From NCBI GenBank assembly GCA_019510535.1, contig JAEKKE010000100.1, positions 1 through 9,039 on the forward strand: a stretch of DNA of 9,039 bases, read 5' to 3'. The notes beneath the pieces were generated by a model. That model made no database searches. It was not told the DNA's origin and was given only the letters and a program-made list of their open reading frames with translations. Numbering within the stretch: the stretch's first letter is position 1; every line of letters begins with the position of its first letter. This DNA is from Acidobacteriota bacterium. Its GTDB lineage: Bacteria; Acidobacteriota; Terriglobia; Terriglobales; Acidobacteriaceae. The position numbers and the translations under genes are program-made. Shown in pieces: positions 1-7,595 of the stretch.

Positions 1-189
1 TCATTCACTTTGCCTTCATGCCTGTCGTTAGCTAATCCTTCAAAAGCCGATCGATCCCATTGCTGGCTACAAGCAAGTCTTCGCTGTAGCAGCGCGCCTT
101 GCCGGCTATCGGACAGGATGTCGGGAGCTTTAAAGAATGAGTCTAGCCTTTCGTCTCGGCCAAGTCGAGTGCAACAATACGTTGGATAT
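1..189. other. Stretch downstream of the priming transferase gene with no recognised feature
   Basis: I find no gene on either strand. A small 5-bp hairpin (CGCTG, 3-base loop, CAGCG at 82-94) has no T-run on either side and is not a convincing terminator. A minus-strand ATG at 2-4 with AAGG upstream could begin a further gene outside the window, but only one codon is visible. Confidence 0.5.
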
Positions 190-1719
190 TTAGTAGGCGC
201 CCTTGCCGCGGAAGACCACACTGACAGTCTTGGCCAGGATCTTGAGGTCCATCGGGAGATTCCAGTGATCGATGTAGTGGAGATCCAGACGAATGGTCTG
301 ATCGAAGTCCGTCTCTGAACGGCCGGAGACCTGCCAGAGGCCCGTGATACCGGGCTTGACCGAGAAGCGGCGCATCAACCAAGGTTCGGAGAAGAGCGCG
401 ACATCGCGATTGGGCAGAGGCCGAGGGCCTACGAGAGACATCTCTCCGCGCAGCACGTTGAAGAGCTGCGGCAACTCGTCCAGCGAGGTGCGGCGCAGGA
501 ACTGACCTACCTTGGTGATGCGGGGGTCGTTCTTCATCTTGAACATTGGCCCGCCGAACTCATTGTGCTTTTCGAGCGCAGCCATCCGAGCCTCGGCGTC
601 AACCACCATGGAACGGAACTTCATCATGCCGAAAGTGCGCTTATTCTTGCCCCACCGTTCCTGCCTAAACAGAACCGGCCCTTTGCTGGCGAGCTTGATC
701 GCCACAGCGATGGCGAAGAAGACCGGCAGCAGCAGGATGATGCCAAACAGCGCCGCGGTACGGTCAAAGATATCTTTCAGGATCAGGCGCTGGTCGCTAT
801 GCACCATCTCCATGCCGCGAACGCCAGTCTCTTCATCGACCGTATGATTCTTGGCAATCTTCGATTGAAAGAGATCAACAGAGTACAGAGCTTTTACGCC
901 AGCATGGCCGCACATGGCAACAGCCTGCTGTACGTCGGCAAAGGCGCTCTTGAGCGGAAGGGCGATGAGAACTTCATCCACGGGACGGCGCATGAGGATG
1001 TTCTCAAGCTCATCCAGCGACCCCAGGACCGGGGCAAGGCCTTTGCAGTCCGGCTGCGGGTCAGAGTCCACAAAGCCGCAGATCTGGTAGTCAAACGAAG
1101 GATGAGCCAGCAGCTGCTGGGTCAGCATGAAGGCACGCGGGCCGGTTCCGACCACGACGACGTTCCGCTTCTTACGTAACGCCGGCTGAACGCTGTCGTA
1201 GAAGGTGAACAAGACCACCCGGTTCAGCCCCATCAGCAGCAGACCTGTGACCGCGAAAAGAAGGCTGATGTGCCAGATCTGGCTGAAGGTGTACTTGCCG
1301 AGAAACATCGTCAGCGCGACAGGCAGTGCGGACAGGCTGACGGCCACCGGGCCGCGCAGCAGAAAACCGAGCGGAGAGGAGCTCTGGCGAGGCCGGTACA
1401 TGCCGGTCGCCCAGAAAAAGACTCTCCAGACAACGAGCAGCGTCGCGCCCACGATCAGGGTCTGGATGGAGACGCGCAGGGCGAGAATCTGCTTGAGAGA
1501 CTGGCCCGCAGCCAGAGAAGAACCAAATAACGAAACCAGCAGAGCGATAGAAAGGCTTACGGTATCAGCAATGCGTACTGACCCCTTGGAGAACCGGCGC
1601 ATGAGTAGGGTGTCTCCTGCAGGAACGGTCGGTGCTGCGGTCGCCCTGGTCGACGGGGCTTGGGCTGCGGGGATCCGGGCGGCCTCGTCAACGCCCGATT
1701 TGAGAATGTGATCTTCCAT
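190..1719 (-). CDS. Polyprenyl-phosphate sugar-1-phosphate transferase (priming enzyme of EPS synthesis)
   Basis: This inner-membrane enzyme would transfer a sugar 1-phosphate from a nucleotide sugar to undecaprenyl phosphate, the first step of repeat-unit assembly. The 509-residue protein has the usual length and order of the long WbaP/WcaJ-type family. After a polar Ala/Pro/Thr-rich tail come four membrane segments (about 52-71, 83-105, 124-141, 149-166), then a Rossmann-like CoA-binding-type domain starting at VVVVGTGPRA (187-196). A fifth hydrophobic segment with a central proline follows (about 321-343, LLLPVF). The catalytic bacterial sugar transferase domain begins near ILKDIFDR (residue 313) and carries KFRSM (367-371), the Asp-Glu pair D414-E415 in SLDELPQLFNVL, SLVGPRP and KPGITGLWQVSGRS. 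The ATG at 1717-1719 is supported by GAGGGTG about 5-7 bases upstream. The gene is transcribed away from the rest of the locus. The sugar substrate cannot be told from sequence alone. Confidence 0.95.
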   Translation of the reverse strand: MEDHILKSGVDEAARIPAAQAPSTRATAAPTVPAGDTLLMRRFSKGSVRIADTVSLSIALLVSLFGSSLAAGQSLKQILALRVSIQTLIVGATLLVVWRVFFWATGMYRPRQSSSPLGFLLRGPVAVSLSALPVALTMFLGKYTFSQIWHISLLFAVTGLLLMGLNRVVLFTFYDSVQPALRKKRNVVVVGTGPRAFMLTQQLLAHPSFDYQICGFVDSDPQPDCKGLAPVLGSLDELENILMRRPVDEVLIALPLKSAFADVQQAVAMCGHAGVKALYSVDLFQSKIAKNHTVDEETGVRGMEMVHSDQRLILKDIFDRTAALFGIILLLPVFFAIAVAIKLASKGPVLFRQERWGKNKRTFGMMKFRSMVVDAEARMAALEKHNEFGGPMFKMKNDPRITKVGQFLRRTSLDELPQLFNVLRGEMSLVGPRPLPNRDVALFSEPWLMRRFSVKPGITGLWQVSGRSETDFDQTIRLDLHYIDHWNLPMDLKILAKTVSVVFRGKGAY

Positions 1720-1950
1720 CTGTCACCCTCTGTACTGCTCAGTTCCGGGTTCAGATCCCCCCGGGCAGCTCTAGAAGACCAGCAGAGGGTGGGGGGAGTA
1801 TATGCACCTTTCGGGTCAGACGATTACCTTGGAGTGGTAACAATCCAGCCCAGGAATGCTCCCCGCCAGTATAGCCACTTCAAATACCGAAGCAACCGTA
1901 ATAAATGCCTAGGTTTCCCCAAGCAAAGAATTGTTACACTCTTGCAGGAA
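1720..1950. promoter_or_regulatory. Divergent intergenic region between the priming transferase and the plus-strand EPS operon
   Basis: These 231 bp separate two head-to-head transcription units and should hold promoters for both. For the minus-strand gene, a TATACT box (plus-strand 1868-1873) lies 16 bp from a weak -35-like TTGCTT (1890-1895). A second TATACT lies at 1798-1803 without a good -35. For the plus-strand operon I see no convincing promoter; TACACT at 1935-1940 is too close to the start codon and has no partner. No coding potential is convincing, although one plus-strand frame stays open across the whole region. Promoter assignments are weak guesses from consensus matching. Confidence 0.35.
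1724..1791 (-). promoter_or_regulatory. Inverted repeat that can pair with the RBS of the priming transferase gene
   Basis: CACCCTCTG at 1724-1732 is perfectly repeated as its reverse complement CAGAGGGTG at 1783-1791. In the minus-strand transcript the arm nearest the gene reads CAGAGGGTG and contains the GAGGGTG Shine-Dalgarno sequence just before the ATG. A 9-bp stem would therefore hide the ribosome-binding site. The 50-base interior contains a further 5-bp GC-only stem (1745-1749 with 1760-1764). This arrangement would suit translational control, but no ligand or regulator is indicated, and a 9-bp match could be chance. Confidence 0.35.
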
Positions 1951-4104
1951 ATGCCGCCCCAGCCTTCGCCGAACTACTCGCAGCCGAAGATCCGCCAGAT
2001 TATTCTGGAGGCTATCTTCCGGCACGAACGGCTCTTCTGGCTAACGATCGCCGGCATCATGCTGCTGGTAGCAGTTGGAACGTACCTTACCCCCAAGAAA
2101 TACCAGGCTGATGCCAAGCTGATGGTGCAGAACGTACGTTCGTCTTCGCCATTGACCACGACCGCCTCCGATCGACTGGTTACCTCTGGCACGGTTTCCG
2201 CCGAACAGATTTCGACACAGGTGGAGCTATTGCAAAGTTCTATCGTGGCGTTGCGGGCAATTGGGGCAGGTCCGGTCGGAAGCGTGAGTCGCGAGAAGAG
2301 TCGCGAGGCGGAGAAGCTGGGAAAGGCGCTTAGCGTCGAGGCTGTCCACCAGACCAACCTGATTGAGCTGAAGCTGTTGGGCGATTCGCCGGAGCAAGCC
2401 GCGGACCAGTTGCGGCGGGTAATCGACGCGTATTTCACAGAACGTGCGGGGTCGGGCCTTTCCGCTGGTGCTGCGTCCTTTTTCGACGAACAGTTGCGCT
2501 TTAAACAGCGGCAGCTCCAGGTGGACCAGGAACTGCTTTCCGACTTCCAGGTAAAGCATGGCATCTCCGACCTGGACGAAGAGAAGAAGCTGCAGACGGA
2601 GCGGATATCCTCCCTCATCAATCAATCCCTGCTTGCCCAGACGCAGCTTGCAGCGCAGCGAAGCAGGGCGGAGACGAACCGCCGCCAGCTCGTCCTCACC
2701 CCGGCAAGGTCGAGTACAGTGCAGCGCTCCATCACCAACCAGTACTCCCAGGAACATCTGGGGACGGAACTGGTGGACCTGCAAAACCACCTCACCGAAC
2801 TGCAGAAACGTTATCCGGAGACCGACCGCCAGGTCATTGAAACCAAGGAGAAGCTTGAAACGGTCAAGAAGGCCGAAGCGGGCGCCCGGTCCACTCCAGC
2901 AACGGAAGAGGCTACGGACGTCAATCCTGTCTATCAGCAGCTGAGCGCATCCCTGGCGGCATCGGCAGGAGAGATGAGCGCCGCGGCAGCCGAGGTGGCA
3001 AAGATCAACGAAGAGCTCGAAGATGCCCGGCACAGGTTGGAGGAGCTGAACGTGGCCACCTCGCAGTATGACGCCCTGAAGCGGGACGTAGCTGAGGCTC
3101 AGCGGGATTTCGATGTCTACGCCCAAAAGAGAGACGAAGCACGGGTTTCGCAGGAGCTGGATAAGGCCCGCATGTTCGACGTCTCGGTCGTGCAGCCTCC
3201 GATCGGCCAGTCCAACCAGATTCGACCTCGGCCAAAGTTGTATATGGCAGCCGGCCTGGTCTTCGGATTCTTGCTGGCAACCTTGCTGGCGATCTATGTC
3301 GATACTTCGTCCGAAATGGTCTATCTTCCGTCCCAACTGGACGGCCTGACCGGAGTGCGAACGGTGGCGACGGTCGCGGAAGACGATCAGGCAAATGCGT
3401 CTTCGGCAAACGCAGTCGCGTACCGCCGGATTCTGCTCGCGATCCGCAATGCGCTTCGCCATCGGGAACAGGAGATCGTTGCGCAGACGAAAGGACTGCT
3501 GGGCGGTCCCACGCCCGAGAACACAGCACCCGGGCAGAACGAGCCGGCGGAGCCGATGTCTTATGGACGTTGCATCGCATTCGTATCTCCCCTGCAGGGC
3601 GAAGGCGTGACCTATATCGTGAACCATCTGGCGGAAGAGGCCGCGCGGCAGGCATCGTTTCGCGTCGTTGTTATCGATGCCGCCTTACTGCTGCGCCAGT
3701 TCGCGGAAAAGGGAGATGCCGGCTTTGCGCTGAAGAAGGATAAGCGTGCGGGCTACTGGGAGCTTGATACAACGATTGAAGTCCCGGACAGCAAGAACCA
3801 CATCCCGCGCGGCACCAGCCTGCAGGAGGTCTTTTCCTGGAGGCTGCGTCCGATGATGGCGCAACTCCGGTTGGACTTCGACTATGTGTTGCTCGATTGC
3901 CCGAGCCTTGCCGAGTCGACCTTGAGCGGCGAACTGGACCGCGTGGTAGATGGATATGTCGGTGTCGTGGGCGCGGGATATTCGCGCAAGCAAAACATCC
4001 AGGGCATGGCCGCGATGTTCGAAGAAGCCAGCGCGCCAGTCCTGGGATATGTGCTGACTCGACGCCGGTACCCGGTACCTACCTGGCTACATCGCCTGAT
4101 TTGA
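1951..4104 (+). CDS. Wzz/GumC-like polysaccharide co-polymerase with a degenerate BY-kinase domain
   Basis: This 717-residue inner-membrane protein probably controls polymer chain length and links synthesis to export. It has a first membrane segment (about 28-46), a short Wzz-type beta region (KKYQADAKLMV), and a long Gln/Glu/Lys-rich coiled coil (about 175-405). The proline-rich Wzz signature (P416, P417, P426, P428) leads into a second membrane segment (about 430-450). A cytoplasmic P-loop-like domain (about 540-717) resembles bacterial tyrosine kinases (CpsD/Wzc C-terminus). It is degenerate: the Walker A region reads PLQGEGVTY (547-555) with valine where lysine is expected, Walker A' reads VVVIDAALLL (572-581) without the second Asp, while Walker B VLLDCP (646-651) is kept. 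There is no C-terminal tyrosine cluster, only one Tyr near the end. The reading frame is open back to 1660, but ATG 1951 fits the family because membrane segment 1 then sits near the N-terminus. AGGAA touches this ATG, so a TTG at 1942 is an alternative. Confidence 0.9.
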   Translation: MPPQPSPNYSQPKIRQIILEAIFRHERLFWLTIAGIMLLVAVGTYLTPKKYQADAKLMVQNVRSSSPLTTTASDRLVTSGTVSAEQISTQVELLQSSIVALRAIGAGPVGSVSREKSREAEKLGKALSVEAVHQTNLIELKLLGDSPEQAADQLRRVIDAYFTERAGSGLSAGAASFFDEQLRFKQRQLQVDQELLSDFQVKHGISDLDEEKKLQTERISSLINQSLLAQTQLAAQRSRAETNRRQLVLTPARSSTVQRSITNQYSQEHLGTELVDLQNHLTELQKRYPETDRQVIETKEKLETVKKAEAGARSTPATEEATDVNPVYQQLSASLAASAGEMSAAAAEVAKINEELEDARHRLEELNVATSQYDALKRDVAEAQRDFDVYAQKRDEARVSQELDKARMFDVSVVQPPIGQSNQIRPRPKLYMAAGLVFGFLLATLLAIYVDTSSEMVYLPSQLDGLTGVRTVATVAEDDQANASSANAVAYRRILLAIRNALRHREQEIVAQTKGLLGGPTPENTAPGQNEPAEPMSYGRCIAFVSPLQGEGVTYIVNHLAEEAARQASFRVVVIDAALLLRQFAEKGDAGFALKKDKRAGYWELDTTIEVPDSKNHIPRGTSLQEVFSWRLRPMMAQLRLDFDYVLLDCPSLAESTLSGELDRVVDGYVGVVGAGYSRKQNIQGMAAMFEEASAPVLGYVLTRRRYPVPTWLHRLI

Positions 4105-4142
4105 CGGTACTTTCCGCGATTCAGCTTTGGTAGGCTGATGCC

Positions 4143-4886
4143 GTGAACACTATGCCGAGCACTCGTCTGAAGACGAGACATCTGTTGCCGGCAGCCGCTG
4201 TGATCGTGCTGGCGACGCCCCTCATGGTTCCGCCTGTACATGCCCAGATCAGGGGTGCGGGAGATGCGCTTACAGGGCTGACGAGGAGGACCGCCGAGGC
4301 TCCTGCAGGAACCGGAGCATACCACCTTCACTCCGGCGATCAGGTCGTGGTGACCTTCCGCTTTACTCCTGAGTTCAATGATGAGGTTACGGTTCAGCCT
4401 GATGGCCATGGCCAGTTCAAGTCGGCGGGCGATCTGAAGCTCGAGGGCCTGACTATTTCCGAAGTGCGGTCACTCATCCTTGCGGAGTCGACCTCGAAGC
4501 TGGTGAATCCGGAGTTCACGGTAACCCTGAAAGATTTCGAGCGTCCCCACATCTTCGTCGCCGGGGAGGTCATTACACCGGGAAGGCAGGATCTCCGCAG
4601 ACCGATTACGGCCATGCAGGCCGTGCTTGCCGCGGGTGGTCCCAAAGAAGACGCCGCCATGGGACGTGTGGTTCTGTTCCGCCGAATCGACTCTGAAGTG
4701 TCAGAGGTCCATATCCTGAAGCTGGGCAGCCTTAAGACCGTAACCCGTGCGCAGAACGACATGGTGCTGCAGCCGGATGATCTGGTCCTGGTGGGCCACG
4801 ATCACCTGCAGACGATCGGCCGTTACATCAAGACGGCAAATCTTGGCATCTATCTACAGCCGCTAAGCTCAAGTCCGGTATTCTAG
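4143..4886 (+). CDS. Polysaccharide export protein, OPX family (Poly_export + SLBB domains)
   Basis: The 247-residue protein probably forms the periplasmic or outer-membrane export component that partners the Wzz-like protein encoded 38 bp upstream. It has a signal peptide (basic residues around 8-12, hydrophobic stretch 14-32, likely cleavage after VHA at 32-34). A Poly_export domain follows from about 60, with YHLHSGDQVVV, TVQPDGHGQF and the LEGLTISEVRSLI helix. One SLBB domain follows, with IFVAGEVITPGR and the AMQAVLAAGG helix, and then QPDDLVLV. There is no cysteine anywhere, so it is not a lipoprotein like Wza, and it is shorter than Wza with only one obvious SLBB repeat. GTG 4143 is preferred because AGG at 4132-4134 lies 8 bases upstream; ATG 4152 is the alternative and would be 17 bases away. 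Confidence 0.92.
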   Translation: MNTMPSTRLKTRHLLPAAAVIVLATPLMVPPVHAQIRGAGDALTGLTRRTAEAPAGTGAYHLHSGDQVVVTFRFTPEFNDEVTVQPDGHGQFKSAGDLKLEGLTISEVRSLILAESTSKLVNPEFTVTLKDFERPHIFVAGEVITPGRQDLRRPITAMQAVLAAGGPKEDAAMGRVVLFRRIDSEVSEVHILKLGSLKTVTRAQNDMVLQPDDLVLVGHDHLQTIGRYIKTANLGIYLQPLSSSPVF

Positions 4887-4927
4887 GCCGGGGATGCGAC
4901 AGCTTCCCACTCGGGAGACTACCGCGC

Positions 4928-6232
4928 GTGCTGAAAGTCCTACTCATCGCCTATGAGTGCAGCCCATACCGCGGCTCGGAGTGGGCTGTTGGCTGGGGCA
5001 GGCTGCTTGAGGGTTCCCGTGTAGCTCAGATGCATGTCCTTACCAGTGAGGACAACTTTGGCGCTCTCAAACGGGCACAGGACGAAGGTCTTCTTCCTCC
5101 GGAGGTGCGATTCTATACCCCGGAGCCGGATGCCAGGCTCCGCGCCGAGTCCCCTGCTCATGGCGCCTTCGCGTATAACTACACCGCCTATCATCACTGG
5201 CACAAATTGGCGATCGAGCTGGCACGTAGCCTGCATGCGCAGGAACACTTCGACCTGGTACACCAGGCGACCGTGAATACCTTTCGTGAACCCGGTTATG
5301 GATACGAGCTCGGTATTCCGTTTCTCTGGGGACCGGTTGGAGGATCGCAGAATTATCCAATGAGCTTTCTATCGCTGCTACCTCCTAAGGAAGCCGCCAA
5401 AGAGGCTGCCAGGGCAATCGCGAACAAGTACACGCTCTATCGCGATTCGCGGGTCCGGCGGGCGGCGCGCCGTGCGGCAAAGATCTATGCCTCTAACTCC
5501 ACCAACCAGCGTGATTATGAGCGTGCCTGGGGACGAAAGGTTGACCTGCTGCTGGAGACGGGGCTGAGAGATGTACCGGAGCCGGATCATTCCCGGTTTG
5601 AGCGCCGGTTGGAGGAGAAACGGCGCGGGGACCAGATGGGACCGTTGGAGCTTTTGTGGAGCGGCGAATTGCAGACACGCAAGGCTTTGCCGATTCTTCT
5701 GCGCGCCCTCAGTAAGGCGCGTAAGCAGGCTGAGTTCCGGCTGACCGTGCTTGGCGATGGTCCGATGCGGGAGTTGTGGACCGCAGAGGCAGAAAGGCTG
5801 GGCCTGCAAGATATCGTCAGGTTCGCCGGGCGTCTTCCCTTCCCTGAAGCCGTTGCGGCGATGAACCATGCCGATCTCTTCTGCTTCACGAGTCTTCGGG
5901 ACACCAGCGGCAACGTGGTGCTTGAGGCGATGGCCGCAGGTGTACCGGTCTTATGCTTTGGTCACCAGGGCACAGAAGACATGGTGGACGCGACCTGCGG
6001 AGTCAGGCTCCCAGTCGTCTCCCCCAAACGGGCAATTGAAGATTGGCGTCAGGCACTGATTGAATTGGCTGAGAATGCCGAAAAGCTACTTGCGATGAGT
6101 TGGGCTGCCCCGGTGCGTGCTCGTGAGTTCCTGTGGTCGCGTAACGGAGACGTGGTGAACGAGGCATATCTGGAACTTGGCCGAACCAACATGGAGAAAA
6201 GGTTGAAGCTCAATCAGAGCGCGTGCGCATGA
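4928..6232 (+). CDS. GT4-type glycosyltransferase (GT-B fold)
   Basis: This 434-residue cytoplasmic enzyme probably adds a sugar to the lipid-linked repeat unit. The N-terminal acceptor domain begins with LLIAYECSPYRGSEWAVGW, the typical opening of a GT4 subgroup, and contains FLWGPVGGSQN. The C-terminal donor-binding domain (Glycos_transf_1) starts near LLWSGELQTRKALP (242-255). It continues with LTVLGDGPMR, VRFAGRLPFPE and the nucleotide-sugar motif at 321-333 (TSLRDTSGNVVLE). The usual E-x7-E pair is D325-x7-E333 here, a conservative change. The start is GTG 4928, with GGGAG at 4913-4917 about 10 bases upstream; the product then begins directly with the first beta strand. The gene follows the OPX gene by 41 bp, and its TGA overlaps the flippase ATG. 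Sugar donor and linkage are unknown. Confidence 0.93.
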   Translation: MLKVLLIAYECSPYRGSEWAVGWGRLLEGSRVAQMHVLTSEDNFGALKRAQDEGLLPPEVRFYTPEPDARLRAESPAHGAFAYNYTAYHHWHKLAIELARSLHAQEHFDLVHQATVNTFREPGYGYELGIPFLWGPVGGSQNYPMSFLSLLPPKEAAKEAARAIANKYTLYRDSRVRRAARRAAKIYASNSTNQRDYERAWGRKVDLLLETGLRDVPEPDHSRFERRLEEKRRGDQMGPLELLWSGELQTRKALPILLRALSKARKQAEFRLTVLGDGPMRELWTAEAERLGLQDIVRFAGRLPFPEAVAAMNHADLFCFTSLRDTSGNVVLEAMAAGVPVLCFGHQGTEDMVDATCGVRLPVVSPKRAIEDWRQALIELAENAEKLLAMSWAAPVRAREFLWSRNGDVVNEAYLELGRTNMEKRLKLNQSACA

Positions 6233-7548
6233 GCCTTCCTGCATCGAGCATTGGGCCCGAGGAGCCGTTGCCGCCACCGGGAAAATTGGGCGCGATGTGG
6301 AGCCGCGGACTCGCGGCTGCCAGCGGGCGCCTGACCTATGCCTTGGCCGACCAGGTAACTTACAGCTTCGGCAACATGGTCGTTGCCGCCATTCTCAGTC
6401 GGCATGGCAGCCGCACGGAGTTCGGTACTTATATCCTGACGCAGCGGGCCATGGATATCTTTATTCAGATCTGCAGCGTCTTTTCGTGGGCGCCGTTCAT
6501 GTTCCGCCTGCCTTCAACGCCGAAGGAACGGCAGCATATCTTTCTGGGGAGCATCGTCGGGCAGCAGGTATGCGCCTGCCTCGTGTTCGCATTGCTTTTA
6601 TGGATGGGTGGATGGTGGACGGCGGGCCATCACTACGATCTCTATGCCAATGTCCTGGTTCCGCTGGCTGTCACCTCAATGGCCATTCTGTTCCGTGAGT
6701 TCACCCGACGCATGTACTTTGCGGAGCTTCGCTTCAAAGCCGCTTTCTGGACTGAGATAGCTACCGTCGGCCTGCAGATCGCCGGCGTGGAACTGTTGTA
6801 TCGCTTCGGCCGGCTGCATGTACCCGAGACATTGCAGGTCCTGTCTTTTGGCGCCGGGTTGGTATCTCTGTACTGGGTTTTGACCGAATGGAAGACCTTC
6901 AAGATCCGTCTGCGCGATGTGTATGAAGACCTTCGACGGGACCTTCGTCTCGGCGGATGGCTGCTGGGCGGCAACATGATCTCAATGGCCAGCGCGCAAT
7001 GCAATCCGTGGCTGCTGGGCGCCGTTCTGGGGCCTGCCAGCGTGGGCGCGTATGCCATTTGCGAGAGCGTCGTCAATATTCCACGAGTCGCGTTGAACAG
7101 TCTGCAGAATGCAATGGCTCCGGTGGTGGCACGCTCTCTGGCAAAGGATGGGAAAACGGGTCTGCGCCAGGTGATTGCCCGATACGACCGCGCTTTGCTG
7201 CTGGGCTCCGCTGTATGCGCCGCCGGAGTGCTTGCTCTGGGACCGTGGGTAGCCCGGCTGATCTTTAAAGCCTTTCCCGACAACGGTCGCCTGATCCTGC
7301 TCTTTCTAGCTCTTAACTTCATTGCCGTCGCCGCAACATTGGCTCAGAGCTACGGTCTGACTGCATTGGACAAGGCGGGCCTTGTCTTCTATGCCAACCT
7401 GGTTGGATTTGCAGTGCAGGTGCTCGTCGCGATTGCCCTGGTGGGCAAATTGAATGTCGTTGGCGTGGCCCTGGCAATGCTGCCCGGCAGTATTGTGGTT
7501 GTGATTATCAGGCAGATCTTTTACAGACGTGAGATCACGAGCCAGTAG
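6229..7548 (+). CDS. Wzx-like polysaccharide flippase (MOP superfamily)
   Basis: The 439-residue protein is strongly hydrophobic with roughly 12 membrane segments, the size and texture of lipid-linked oligosaccharide flippases. It would move the undecaprenyl-linked repeat unit from the cytoplasmic to the periplasmic face. After a polar Pro-rich tail, the first helix region (LADQVTYSFGNMVVAAILSR) resembles the N-terminal segment of the family. A basic cytoplasmic loop in the middle (ILRDVYEDLRRDLRLGGWLL-like, about 225-245) marks the join between the two halves. The final helices are rich in Val, Ala and Leu and end at a basic tail (YRREITSQ). ATG 6229 is chosen over GTG 6223 because it forms an ATGA overlap with the glycosyltransferase stop and has AGAG 9 bases upstream, which suggests translational coupling. 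No specific substrate can be inferred. Confidence 0.88.
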   Translation: MSLPASSIGPEEPLPPPGKLGAMWSRGLAAASGRLTYALADQVTYSFGNMVVAAILSRHGSRTEFGTYILTQRAMDIFIQICSVFSWAPFMFRLPSTPKERQHIFLGSIVGQQVCACLVFALLLWMGGWWTAGHHYDLYANVLVPLAVTSMAILFREFTRRMYFAELRFKAAFWTEIATVGLQIAGVELLYRFGRLHVPETLQVLSFGAGLVSLYWVLTEWKTFKIRLRDVYEDLRRDLRLGGWLLGGNMISMASAQCNPWLLGAVLGPASVGAYAICESVVNIPRVALNSLQNAMAPVVARSLAKDGKTGLRQVIARYDRALLLGSAVCAAGVLALGPWVARLIFKAFPDNGRLILLFLALNFIAVAATLAQSYGLTALDKAGLVFYANLVGFAVQVLVAIALVGKLNVVGVALAMLPGSIVVVIIRQIFYRREITSQ

Positions 7549-7595
7549 GGGCGACGTCGTTTGGTCGAAATGCATCGGATGGGGGCACGCAGAGA

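Noticed and set aside
82..94. Small hairpin considered as terminator of the priming transferase gene
   Set aside because: The stem is only 5 bp, no T-run follows on either strand, and it lies about 100 bases beyond the stop codon.
10..318. Plus-strand frame of 102 codons from a TTG at the left edge
   Set aside because: It runs antisense into the well-supported 3' end of the priming transferase gene, lacks a good ribosome-binding site, and has a composition unlike a real protein.
565..1179. Plus-strand frame of 204 codons within the transferase gene
   Set aside because: It is antisense to conserved catalytic and Rossmann regions, and its translation is low-complexity polar sequence without any motif.
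1660..1950. Possible 97-residue N-terminal extension of the Wzz-like protein
   Set aside because: The frame is open, but the extension would overlap the transferase gene on the other strand, shows no domain, and would push the first membrane segment unusually far from the N-terminus.
2290..2310. Short direct repeat GTCGCGAG inside the Wzz-like gene
   Set aside because: It encodes a repetitive charged stretch (SREKSREAEK) and is explained by amino-acid composition.
2227..3627. Open frame of 466 codons on the minus strand inside the Wzz-like gene
   Set aside because: Its translation is rich in Arg, Cys, Leu and His with no domain or membrane pattern. The plus-strand frame has a clear Wzz/P-loop protein, and such shadow frames are common at this GC content.
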